DNA of 30,338 nucleotides from an uncultured Peptostreptococcus sp. (GTDB taxonomy: Bacteria > Bacillota > Clostridia > Peptostreptococcales > Peptostreptococcaceae). How positions within the stretch are numbered: the stretch's first letter is position 1; each line of letters begins with the position of its first letter. Below the pieces are notes generated by a model, which did no database searches, was not told the origin of the DNA, and saw nothing but the letters and a program-made list of their open reading frames with translations. Shown one piece after another: positions 6,384 to 13,613 of this stretch. The stretch lies in NCBI GenBank assembly GCA_900759325.1, contig CAAEUW010000015.1, positions 1 to 30,338 of the forward strand, read 5' to 3'. Both the position numbers and the translations under genes were made by a program.

Positions 6384-9209
6384 TTGAACGAATACATAAG
6401 AATAAAGGGGGCCAGGGAAAACAACCTAAAGGCTGTTGACCTTGACCTACCCAGAAATAAATTTATAGTTTTTACAGGTTTATCTGGATCGGGTAAGTCT
6501 TCTTTGGCCTTTGATACCATATATGCTGAGGGCCAGAGAAGGTATGTAGAGAGCTTATCTTCATATGCAAGACAGTTCTTGGGCCAGATGGACAAGCCTA
6601 GCGTAGACTACATTGATGGTCTCTCTCCGGCTATTTCCATAGACCAGAAGACTACATCCAAGAATCCTAGGTCAACTGTGGGTACAGTCACAGAAATATA
6701 TGACTACCTAAGACTCCTATTTGCCAGGGTGGGCAAGGTGCACTGCCCCCAGTGTGGCAAGCTGATCAGCCAGATGACCATACAGGAAATAGTTGATAGG
6801 GTCATGGAATATGAGGAGTCTAGTAGGCTTCAAATTCTGTCTCCGATAATTAGGGGCCAGAAGGGTAGCCATAAGAAGACCCTAGACTACATTAGGAAAG
6901 AGGGCTATGTCAGGGTAAGGATAGATGGTGAAAACTATGATATAAACGATGATATAGAACTGGAAAAGAATAAGAAACACAGCATAGAAATAGTTGTAGA
7001 TAGGATAATAGTAAAGTCTGGCATTGAGGCCAGGTTGGCTGATTCAATCGAGGCTGCTGTAAAATTGTCTGATGGACTGGTAATAGTCCAGGATATCAGA
7101 CAGGAAGAGGAAACTATGTTTTCTACAAAGTTTGCCTGTCCTGACCACGGTATAGGGATAGAGGAACTATCACCAAGAATGTTCTCCTTCAACGCCCCAT
7201 TTGGTGCCTGTGATATGTGTAATGGTCTAGGTGAGAGTAAGGAATTGGACGTGGATCTTATAGTTCCAAATAGGGACCTTAGTCTAAAGCAGGGGGCTAT
7301 TGCAGCTTGGTCTAGTAATGGACTTAATGATAATACCTACTATTCAATGATGATTCAGTCCCTGTGTAAGGTTTATGGAGTATCTATAGATACTCCATTC
7401 AAGGACCTACCAGACGACTTCGTAGAGGAACTACTTTACGGCAAGGAAAATACTCTTTTAACCTTTGAATTTGATTCCAAGTTCAGCGGTATGAAGACCT
7501 ACCAAAACTACTATGAGGGTGTAGTTGTCAACATAGATAGGAGGTATAGGGAAACTAACTCAGACTTTATGAGGGACAAGTTAGAGGACTTCTTTGCAGA
7601 AAATCCATGCCCTAAGTGTAATGGCCAAAGGTTAAAGCCAGAGGTACTTGCAGTAAGGGTTAATGGTAAGAATATAATGGAGGTAACGGACCTATCTGTT
7701 GAAGGACTAATTGACTATGTTTCTAACCTAGAATTGAGCCAGAAGGACCAGGTTATAGCTAAAGATATAGTCAAGGAAATAAAGGAGAGGGCATCCTTCC
7801 TATACAATGTAGGTCTAGGCTACCTTACCCTATCAAGGAAGGCAGGAACTCTTTCAGGTGGCGAGGCCCAGAGAATTAGACTGGCTACCCAGATAGGCTC
7901 GGCCTTGACGGGTGTCCTATATGTTCTAGATGAGCCTAGTATAGGTCTTCACCAGAGGGACAATGACAAATTGATTGCCACACTTAGGAACCTAACTGAC
8001 CTAGGTAATACCCTTATAGTTGTAGAACATGATGAGGACACGATGAGGGCTGCAGACTATATAGTAGACATAGGGCCTGGTGCAGGTATACATGGTGGGG
8101 AAATAGTTGCTGAGGGAAATCTAGACCAGATTGTAAAAAATAAGGATTCGATTACTGGCAAGTACCTGAGTGGTGAGATTAAGATACCTATTCCTGAAAA
8201 GACAAGAAAGGGTAATGGTCTCTTCCTGGAGGTAAGAGAGGCTAGTGAAAATAACCTAAAAAATATAAATGTAAAGTTCCCACTGGGAAAGTTTATATGC
8301 GTAACAGGTGTATCAGGATCAGGCAAGTCAACCCTGGTAAATGAAATTCTCTACAAGGCTACGACTAAGAAGCTTAACAAGTCTAGGGTTAGACCAGGTA
8401 AGCACAAGGAAATCCTAGGCATAGAAAATGTAGACAAGGTTATAAATATAGACCAAAGCCCAATAGGTAGGACTCCTAGGTCCAACCCAGCTACCTATAC
8501 AGGTGTCTTTGATATGATTAGGGACCTTTTTGCATCGACCAATGAAGCCAAGGCTAGGGGCTATAAGAAGGGAAGATTTAGCTTCAATGTCAAGGGTGGT
8601 AGGTGTGAGGCCTGCAAGGGTGATGGTATCCTAAAGATAGAGATGTTCTTCCTGCCAGATGTTTATGTTCCTTGCGAGGTATGTAAGGGCGAAAGATACA
8701 ACAGGGAGACCCTACAGGTTAAATACAAGGACAAGTCCATAGCAGATGTACTGGAAATGAATGTTGAAGAGGCCCTGGAATTTTTTGAGAATATACCTAG
8801 TATAAAGAGAAAGCTTGAAACCTTGATGGACGTTGGTCTATCTTATATAAAGCTAGGGCAGCCATCTACCCAGCTATCCGGCGGAGAGGCCCAGAGAATA
8901 AAGCTGGCTACCGAGCTGAGTAAGAGACCTACAGGCAAGACCCTTTATATCCTAGATGAGCCTACAACAGGCCTGCATTCAGAGGATGTAAGGAAGCTTA
9001 TAGAGGTTCTTCAAAGGTTGACAGATACTGGCAACAGTATAGTAGTAATAGAACACAACCTTGACGTGATTAAGACGGCTGACCATATTATCGACCTGGG
9101 ACCAGAGGGTGGTAATAGGGGAGGTACTATAATAGCAAGTGGAAGCCCAAGAGAAATATGCCAGGTAGAAGAGAGTTACACTGGCCAGTACCTAAAGAAG
9201 ATGATATAG
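6384..9209 (+). CDS. uvrA: Excinuclease ABC subunit A
   Basis: ATPase that recognises DNA damage and loads UvrB. The protein has 941 residues, full length. Start is TTG 6384, chosen because the family N-terminus (NEYIRIKGARENNLKAVDL) begins exactly there, with ribosome site AAAGGGA upstream. Two ABC cassettes are present: Walker A GLSGSGKS (32-39) and GVSGSGKS in the second half, each with an LSGGEAQRI signature and a VLDEP/ILDEP Walker B. The second zinc module (CEACKGD ... CEVCKGE) is intact. In the first zinc module the usual CxxC reads CPDH, followed normally by CDMC, giving a Cys3-His site if zinc is bound. A terminator lies at 9321-9358. Confidence 0.98.
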   Translation: MNEYIRIKGARENNLKAVDLDLPRNKFIVFTGLSGSGKSSLAFDTIYAEGQRRYVESLSSYARQFLGQMDKPSVDYIDGLSPAISIDQKTTSKNPRSTVGTVTEIYDYLRLLFARVGKVHCPQCGKLISQMTIQEIVDRVMEYEESSRLQILSPIIRGQKGSHKKTLDYIRKEGYVRVRIDGENYDINDDIELEKNKKHSIEIVVDRIIVKSGIEARLADSIEAAVKLSDGLVIVQDIRQEEETMFSTKFACPDHGIGIEELSPRMFSFNAPFGACDMCNGLGESKELDVDLIVPNRDLSLKQGAIAAWSSNGLNDNTYYSMMIQSLCKVYGVSIDTPFKDLPDDFVEELLYGKENTLLTFEFDSKFSGMKTYQNYYEGVVVNIDRRYRETNSDFMRDKLEDFFAENPCPKCNGQRLKPEVLAVRVNGKNIMEVTDLSVEGLIDYVSNLELSQKDQVIAKDIVKEIKERASFLYNVGLGYLTLSRKAGTLSGGEAQRIRLATQIGSALTGVLYVLDEPSIGLHQRDNDKLIATLRNLTDLGNTLIVVEHDEDTMRAADYIVDIGPGAGIHGGEIVAEGNLDQIVKNKDSITGKYLSGEIKIPIPEKTRKGNGLFLEVREASENNLKNINVKFPLGKFICVTGVSGSGKSTLVNEILYKATTKKLNKSRVRPGKHKEILGIENVDKVINIDQSPIGRTPRSNPATYTGVFDMIRDLFASTNEAKARGYKKGRFSFNVKGGRCEACKGDGILKIEMFFLPDVYVPCEVCKGERYNRETLQVKYKDKSIADVLEMNVEEALEFFENIPSIKRKLETLMDVGLSYIKLGQPSTQLSGGEAQRIKLATELSKRPTGKTLYILDEPTTGLHSEDVRKLIEVLQRLTDTGNSIVVIEHNLDVIKTADHIIDLGPEGGNRGGTIIASGSPREICQVEESYTGQYLKKMI

Positions 9210-9320
9210 GAATAAGGTAAGAAATGAAGCAAGAAATCAAACGAAAAAAAGCGAGTAATATACTAAGTAGCCTATTAAGTTATAAACAAAGGAATAAACT
9301 AAGCAATAAAGCAAGTAAAA

Positions 9321-9358
9321 ATAATCTAGTTAGGTCTATCACCTAGCTAGATTATTTT
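9321..9358 (+). terminator. Terminator downstream of uvrA
   Basis: A 15-bp stem (9321-9335 with 9341-9355, one G-U pair) with loop CTATC, running into a T-rich tail. It lies 112 nt after the uvrA stop. Confidence 0.8.
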
Positions 9359-9528
9359 ATTGAAAAAAACACATATAATATATCTAATAAGGTATAAAGG
9401 GATAATCAATATAAAATTAAAAGGTCTATTTTCTGATTAAATTTAAATTCTAAACTTATTTTCCTTAATTTACATTCAATAATAAGGATAAATTCCTTGT
9501 AAATATAGGAAAAACGCTTTTTTTATAT

Positions 9529-9557
9529 TTGATTATTCCTATATTTTGTTATATAAT
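9529..9557 (+). promoter_or_regulatory. Promoter for sstT
   Basis: TTGATT (9529-9534), 17-nt spacer, TATAAT (9552-9557). The transcript would start near 9564, leaving a leader of about 27 nt with ribosome site TAGGAGG (9575-9581). The -35 lies inside the 9-bp inverted repeat at 9502-9545, which could be an operator. Confidence 0.75.
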
Positions 9558-9590
9558 AGCTGTATCTAAATTAGTAGGAGGTTTGAGTTT

Positions 9591-10850
9591 ATGAGAGATT
9601 TACTCAGAAAATGGAATAGCGTAAGTCTAGTTAAGCGTATCATCATTGGTATGGTTCTAGGTGCTATCTTAGGTGTGGCAGCACCAAAGGCAGTAGCAAT
9701 AGGAATGCTAGGTACATTATTCGTTGGTGGACTGAAGGCAGTTGCACCAGTATTGGTTTTCGTTTTGGTAATTGCGGCTATATGTCAGCATCAGTCAGGA
9801 CAGAAGACAAACATGAAGAGCATCATTGTTCTATATCTAGTAGGAACATTCTCAGCAGCATTGATTGCAGTAATTGCAAGTTTTGCATTCCCAATTAAGC
9901 TAATCTTGGCAGAGGGAGCAACAGATGTAACTGCACCAGGTGGAATTGCAGAAGTTTTAAAGGCATTATTAATGAATATAGTTGACAATCCACTAAATGC
10001 AATTGTTAATGGAAACTACATAGGTATATTAACATGGGCACTTATATTTGGTTTCGCTTTGAGAAAGGCAGCTGAAGGAACTAAGAAGATATTCGCAGAC
10101 ATTTCAGATGCAGTATCTCAGGCAGTTAAGTGGGTAATCAACTGTGCACCATTCGGTATCATGGGTCTAGTATTCAACACAGTATCTACAAACGGTCTAG
10201 GAATATTCACAACTTACGGTAAGCTATTACTAGTATTGGTTGGAACAATGTTCTTTATAGCCCTAGTTGTAAATCCATTCATCGTATGGATTTGCACAAG
10301 AACTAACCCATACCCATTGGTAATGAGGACATTAAAGGATAGTGGTATGTATGCCTTCTTCACAAGAAGTTCAGCAGCAAATATACCAGTTAACATGAAC
10401 TTATGTAAGAGCCTTGGTCTAGACAAGGATACGTATTCAGTTTCTATACCTTTAGGAGCTACAATAAACATGGCCGGTGCAGCTGTAACAATAGCTGTAC
10501 TATCATTGGCAGCAGCTAATACACTAGGTATTAAGGTTGATATGCCAACTGCTATTATACTAAGTGTTCTATCAGCTGTATCAGCTTGTGGAGCATCAGG
10601 TGTTGCTGGTGGATCATTGCTATTGATACCTCTAGCTTGTTCACTATTTGGTATACCAGCAGATATATCAATGCAGGTTGTTGGTGTTGGTTTCATCATA
10701 GGTGTTATTCAGGACTCTTGTGAAACTGGTCTTAACTCATCAACTGACGTTCTTTTCACAGCTACAGCTGAATTAATGGAAAGAAAGAAAAAGGGCGAAA
10801 AGGTTGACTATGCAAGCGTAAAGGCAGCAGCAGAAAATAATACTCTATAA
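9591..10850 (+). CDS. sstT: Serine/threonine:Na+ symporter
   Basis: Imports serine and threonine with sodium across the cytoplasmic membrane. The protein has 419 residues, about eight membrane helices, and belongs to the dicarboxylate/amino acid:cation symporter family (PF00375). The family's re-entrant loop sequences are present: TRSSAANIPVNM and, further on, SVSIPLGATINMAGAA, both near residues involved in sodium and substrate binding. The MRDLLRKWNSVSLVKRIIIGMVLG start is typical for SstT rather than GltP/DctA. Codon use (many GCA, ACA and CCA) is smoother than in its neighbours, consistent with good expression. Own promoter and terminator make it a single-gene transcript. Confidence 0.93.
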   Translation: MRDLLRKWNSVSLVKRIIIGMVLGAILGVAAPKAVAIGMLGTLFVGGLKAVAPVLVFVLVIAAICQHQSGQKTNMKSIIVLYLVGTFSAALIAVIASFAFPIKLILAEGATDVTAPGGIAEVLKALLMNIVDNPLNAIVNGNYIGILTWALIFGFALRKAAEGTKKIFADISDAVSQAVKWVINCAPFGIMGLVFNTVSTNGLGIFTTYGKLLLVLVGTMFFIALVVNPFIVWICTRTNPYPLVMRTLKDSGMYAFFTRSSAANIPVNMNLCKSLGLDKDTYSVSIPLGATINMAGAAVTIAVLSLAAANTLGIKVDMPTAIILSVLSAVSACGASGVAGGSLLLIPLACSLFGIPADISMQVVGVGFIIGVIQDSCETGLNSSTDVLFTATAELMERKKKGEKVDYASVKAAAENNTL

Positions 10851-10863
10851 TTTAAGCTTATTT

Positions 10864-10893
10864 AAGGGGATTGGCCAAGCCAATCCCCTTTTT
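10864..10893 (+). terminator. Terminator downstream of sstT
   Basis: Perfect 12-bp stem (AAGGGGATTGGC, 10864-10875; GCCAATCCCCTT, 10879-10890), loop CAA, followed by a T run to 10893. It is 13 nt after the sstT stop codon. Confidence 0.95.
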
Positions 10894-10964
10894 ACACGTA
10901 TAATTTTAGTCTTGGATAATCGATAAATTGTACCCATACAAACATAATAAAATTACCAGTATAA

Positions 10965-10993
10965 TTGAATATTTCTTAAAAGTGTATTATATT
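10965..10993 (+). promoter_or_regulatory. Promoter for the ECF S-component gene
   Basis: TTGAAT (10965-10970), 17 nt, TATATT (10988-10993). A start near 11000 leaves a leader of only about 47 nt, which contains a weak 5-bp inverted repeat (AGACA-GGATA-TGTCT, 11003-11017). Confidence 0.5.
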
Positions 10994-11046
10994 ATTTAGT
11001 GTAGACAGGATATGTCTCAAAAATGTAATTATATATGGAGGTTATT

Positions 11047-11565
11047 ATGAGCGAACAGTTAGGAAGTAGGAAGGGTCTTCAAACAAAGGATATAGTCTTA
11101 TGTGGTATATTGATGGCCTTGACAACTGTAATGACAATGATAGTGCAGATACCTGTAATAGGTGCCCATGGCTATGTGAATATGGGAGATACAGTGGTAT
11201 TATTTACAGCCCTTTACCTGGGCAAGAAGGAGGGGGCCATAGTTGGTGGACTTGGATCAGCCCTTGCCGACCTTATATCTGGTTATGGAGTATATGCACC
11301 TGTGACACTTATTGCTAAGGGTCTAGAAGGATTTGTATGTGGTTTGATAGCAGATAAGGTATCTGGTAGGGCAGGAAGAATCATAGGTACACTTGTTGGT
11401 GGTACAATTATGGTTACTGGCTACTTTATAGGGGAAATCTTTATGTATGGTCTAAAGACTTCTGCTGCAGCCGTGCCAGCAAACTCTATGCAGGCCATAT
11501 TTGGTATAATTACTTCACTAGTAATATATGCTGGTGTATCAAGGGCCATGCATAAGTCTAAATAG
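11047..11565 (+). CDS. ECF transporter substrate-binding (S) component
   Basis: Membrane protein of 172 residues with five to six hydrophobic segments. The segments GAHGYVNMGDTVVLFTALYLG, KKEGAIVGGLGSALADLISG and YAPVTLIAKGLEGFVCGLIA together follow the pattern of the ECF S-component family around PF07155, which captures vitamins or related small molecules for a shared ECF ATPase/EcfT module. The ATPase genes are not nearby, which is usual for group II ECF transporters. No riboswitch fits in the short leader, so the substrate remains unknown. An in-frame ATG at 11035 is rejected because the ribosome site GGAGG (11037-11041) overlaps it; ATG 11047 is spaced correctly. Confidence 0.85.
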   Translation: MSEQLGSRKGLQTKDIVLCGILMALTTVMTMIVQIPVIGAHGYVNMGDTVVLFTALYLGKKEGAIVGGLGSALADLISGYGVYAPVTLIAKGLEGFVCGLIADKVSGRAGRIIGTLVGGTIMVTGYFIGEIFMYGLKTSAAAVPANSMQAIFGIITSLVIYAGVSRAMHKSK

Positions 11566-11673
11566 GCTAGCTGAGACTAAGAGGCCTATAGAAGTAATAG
11601 ACAAGTAATTATATTTCAGTATTATATACTAAGATAAGTATACAAACTAAAAAATAAAAGTGACTATTACAAG

Positions 11674-11705
11674 GGAGATTCCAGTAGGGGTCTCCATTTT
11701 CTTTT
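11674..11705 (+). terminator. Terminator downstream of the ECF S component
   Basis: GGAGATTCC (11674-11682), loop AGTA, GGGGTCTCC (11687-11695): nine pairs including two G-U, followed by ATTTTCTTTTCTT. Confidence 0.8.
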
Positions 11706-11885
11706 CTTGGAGTAGAATATGTGAAATTAAGAATAATTTTTTTAGTTGATTTTTGTTTGAAAGTATATAGCATGGGTAAACTAATTTATAGGTAAACTTT
11801 GTAGTTAGGGTTTTAATTGAGAATTGAAAACATATTTCAAATAATAAACGCTCTGAAATTAAAAGAAAAATAGTTAATAAAAATA

Positions 11886-11914
11886 TTGACTATAATTTCA
11901 ATTGAGAGTATAAT
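11886..11914 (+). promoter_or_regulatory. Promoter for the rubrerythrin-PerR-desulfoferrodoxin cluster
   Basis: TTGACT (11886-11891), 17-nt spacer, TATAAT (11909-11914): one of the strongest promoters in the window. Start is expected near 11921, giving a leader of about 89 nt. Confidence 0.8.
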
Positions 11915-11931
11915 TAAGAGAAATAACTATT

Positions 11932-11972
11932 ATGTTTATTTTTAAAAAAGATTAACAACGTTAAATAAACGT
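11932..11972 (+). promoter_or_regulatory. Leader inverted repeat upstream of rubrerythrin
   Basis: ATGTTTATTT (11932-11941) pairs with AAATAAACGT (11963-11972) over ten pairs (one G-U), close to the 5' end of the expected transcript. Within it and just after, AACGTT occurs twice. It could stabilise the mRNA or be an operator; a pure AT stem this weak could also be chance. Confidence 0.35.
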
Positions 11973-12009
11973 TCGAAAAATTAAAATTTATTATGGGAGG
12001 TAATGAAAA

Positions 12010-12558
12010 ATGACATTAGAATTAAAGGGAACAAAGACAGAAAAGAATTTACAGGATGGTTTTGCAGGAGAGTCTCAGGCAAGAAATAAATATACTTACT
12101 ATGCATCTCAGGCAAGAAAAGAAGGATACAACCAGATAGCTGACCTATTCTTAGAAACAGCTAACAACGAAAAGGAACATGCTAAGCTTTGGTTCAAGGC
12201 TCTTCACGGTGGAGAAATACCAACAACTGAAGAAAACCTACTAGATGCAGCTGAAGGTGAAAACTTTGAGTGGACTGACATGTATGTTAGATTTGCTGAA
12301 GAAGCTAAGGAAGAAGGTTTCAAGGATTTAGCTAGACTATTCGAAGGTGTTGGAGCTATAGAAAAGGTACATGAAGAAAGGTATAGAACTCTACTTCAGA
12401 ACCTAAAGGATGGTAAGGTATTCGAAAAGGAAGAAGTTGTACTTTGGGAATGTGCTAACTGTGGTCATATCCATATAGCTAAGAAGGCTCCTAAGCTATG
12501 TCCAGTATGTAAGCATCCTCAGGCTTTCTTCAAGGTAAGAGAAGAGAGTTGGAGATAA
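12010..12558 (+). CDS. rbr: Rubrerythrin
   Basis: Reduces hydrogen peroxide to water in anaerobes. The protein has 182 residues in two parts: an N-terminal four-helix diiron domain and a C-terminal rubredoxin-like domain. Iron-ligand candidates in the helices are Glu21 (GESQARNKY), Glu54 and His57 (NNEKEHAKLW), glutamates at 97-98 (FAEEAKEEGF), and Glu118 with His121 (AIEKVHEERY). The C-terminal ECANCGHIH and CPVCKHPQ supply the four cysteines of the Fe(Cys)4 site. Ribosome site GGGAGG precedes the start. The next two genes, a PerR-like regulator and desulfoferrodoxin, are the expected partners in an oxidative stress cluster. Confidence 0.95.
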   Translation: MTLELKGTKTEKNLQDGFAGESQARNKYTYYASQARKEGYNQIADLFLETANNEKEHAKLWFKALHGGEIPTTEENLLDAAEGENFEWTDMYVRFAEEAKEEGFKDLARLFEGVGAIEKVHEERYRTLLQNLKDGKVFEKEEVVLWECANCGHIHIAKKAPKLCPVCKHPQAFFKVREESWR

Positions 12559-12574
12559 TTGACAACCTGTCGAT
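12558..12574. promoter_or_regulatory. Imperfect palindrome between rbr and perR-like gene
   Basis: ATTGACA-ACC-TGTCGAT: 7-bp arms with one mismatch, starting on the last base of the rbr stop codon and containing a consensus TTGACA (12559-12564). No good -10 follows at 17 nt, so whether this is a weak promoter, an operator or a chance repeat is open. Confidence 0.3.
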
Positions 12575-12607
12575 TAGCTTCTTGTTTAAATGGTAGTGAG
12601 GTAATAG

Positions 12608-12979
12608 ATGAAGTATTCTAGACAGAGAGAATTAATCCTAAATAACGTGATAGATAGCAAGGGTCATCCAACAGCTGATGATGTTTATGATGACTTAAAA
12701 AAGGCCAATCCAAGTCTTAGTCTTGGTACTGTGTACAGGAACTTGACTCAGCTTGAAAAGAACGGCATGCTAAAGAAGGTAAATATACCTGGAGATCCTG
12801 TTCGTTTCGAAGCCAACTTGACAGACCACAATCACTTTGTTTGTGATGACTGTAAAAAGATTAAGGATATAGATAATAATGTAGTTGACTTTTCAGAAAA
12901 GCTACTTGATGAACAGGGCCTAAAGATAAAGTCAAGCTACGTTATTTTAACTGGTACTTGTAGCGAGTGCCACAAATAA
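12608..12979 (+). CDS. Fur-family transcriptional regulator, PerR-like
   Basis: DNA-binding repressor sensing peroxide or metal. The protein has 123 residues, the compact form common in Clostridia that begins MKYSRQRELIL. The winged helix includes GHPTADDVYDDL and SLGTVYRNLTQLEKNGM (recognition helix). His20 aligns with an oxidisable metal-ligand histidine of PerR; DHNHFVCDDC is the HxH-CxxC segment and TGTCSECHK provides the second CxxC of the structural zinc site. PDPVRFEA carries the aspartate that in PerR favours peroxide sensing over Fur-type iron sensing (Asp in place of Glu). The position between rbr and dfx supports a PerR role; Fur or Zur is less likely. Confidence 0.85.
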   Translation: MKYSRQRELILNNVIDSKGHPTADDVYDDLKKANPSLSLGTVYRNLTQLEKNGMLKKVNIPGDPVRFEANLTDHNHFVCDDCKKIKDIDNNVVDFSEKLLDEQGLKIKSSYVILTGTCSECHK

Positions 12980-13006
12980 GTAAACAATTTATATTTATAT
13001 AAAAAG

Positions 13007-13024
13007 ATCCATCAAAAGGTGGGT
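13007..13024 (+). other. Small hairpin upstream of desulfoferrodoxin
   Basis: ATCCATC, loop AAAA, GGTGGGT: seven pairs with two G-U. It is followed by purines and no T run, so it is not a terminator; it could be a processing or stability element in a perR-dfx transcript. Confidence 0.3.
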
Positions 13025-13047
13025 TAGAATAAAAAGGAGGAAATGTA

Positions 13048-13434
13048 ATGGCAAGAGAATTAACATTCTATAAGAGTAATAAATGTGGGAATGTCGTAGA
13101 AGTAGTAGTAAATGGTGGCGGAACACTAGCTTGCTGTGGAGAAGACATGAAGGAATTAAAGGCTAATTCTACAGATGCTGCTAATGAAAAGCACGTTCCA
13201 GTAATCGAAGTAGCTGGTAACAAGGTAAGTGTTAAAGTTGGTAGCGTTGCTCATCCAATGACTGAAGAACACCACATAGCTTTCGTTGTACTTCTAACTG
13301 AAAAGACTGTACAGAGAGTTGACCTAGACCATGTTGGTGAACCAGTTGCAGACTTCGTAATAGCTGATGACGATAAGGTAGTAGCTGCTTACGAATACTG
13401 TAATCTTCACGGATTATGGATTGCTAGAGCATAG
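13048..13434 (+). CDS. dfx: Desulfoferrodoxin (superoxide reductase) with altered centre I
   Basis: Reduces superoxide to hydrogen peroxide without releasing oxygen. The protein has 128 residues. The catalytic centre II is complete: His49 (within EKHVPVIE, including the conserved Glu47-Lys48), His69, His75, Cys118 and His121 (CNLHGLW). The N-terminal desulforedoxin-like centre I normally has four cysteines (YKCxxCGN ... CCG). Here the first is serine: FYKSNKCGN gives Ser10, with Cys13, Cys29 and Cys30 retained. The Fe(Cys)4 site is therefore probably lost or altered, while catalysis should remain. Ribosome site AGGAGG is 7 nt upstream of the start. It is downstream of the PerR-like gene and probably co-regulated. 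Confidence 0.93.
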   Translation: MARELTFYKSNKCGNVVEVVVNGGGTLACCGEDMKELKANSTDAANEKHVPVIEVAGNKVSVKVGSVAHPMTEEHHIAFVVLLTEKTVQRVDLDHVGEPVADFVIADDDKVVAAYEYCNLHGLWIARA

Positions 13435-13507
13435 TAACTGATATAGATATATTTGCAGGAGGTTTTAATCGTATTTGATCACTTGTGCAATATATAATTG
13501 ATTTTTA

Positions 13508-13550
13508 AAAACAAGAGTCTCGTATTTTGTACTGGGCTCTTGTTTTATTT
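13508..13550 (+). terminator. Terminator downstream of desulfoferrodoxin
   Basis: AAAACAAGAGTC (13508-13519) pairs with GGCTCTTGTTTT (13535-13546), twelve pairs with one G-U, and ends in T-rich sequence. Confidence 0.85.
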
Positions 13551-13561
13551 TATATGTTTAA

Positions 13562-13595
13562 AAAAGAAGAACCCTCGAAAAGAGGATTCTTTTTA
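13562..13595 (-). terminator. Terminator of the carboxypeptidase gene (minus strand)
   Basis: AAGAACCCTC (13567-13576), loop GAAAA, GAGGATTCTT (13582-13591) with one internal mismatch. Read on the minus strand it is followed by T-rich sequence and sits 19 nt after the stop codon of the gene at 13614. It could act in both directions. Confidence 0.75.
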
Positions 13596-13613
13596 TAGAT
13601 ATTAATTTAAATA

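Larger units (their letters stand above)
9210..9590. other. Intergenic region uvrA-sstT
   Basis: This 381-nt AT-rich gap contains the uvrA terminator (9321-9358), a 5-bp inverted repeat AAGGA-TAAAT-TCCTT (9484-9498), a 9-bp inverted repeat AATATAGGA / TCCTATATT (9502-9510 and 9537-9545) that brackets the sstT -35 element, and the sstT promoter (9529-9557). No ORF or RNA gene is evident. Confidence 0.65.
11566..12009. other. Intergenic region ECF S component - rubrerythrin
   Basis: This 444-nt gap holds the terminator at 11674-11705, a direct repeat GGTAAACT (11775-11782 and 11791-11798, 16 nt apart), two copies of AATTGAGA (11815-11822 and 11900-11907, the second inside the rubrerythrin promoter spacer), the promoter at 11886-11914, and an AT-rich leader hairpin (11932-11972). 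No coding sequence is evident. The repeated short elements suggest protein binding sites, but each is short enough to arise by chance in AT-rich DNA. Confidence 0.55.

Noticed and set aside
10994..11046. Riboswitch upstream of the ECF S component that would name its vitamin
   Set aside because: The leader is about 47 nt with only a 5-bp hairpin; there is no room for a TPP, FMN or cobalamin aptamer.
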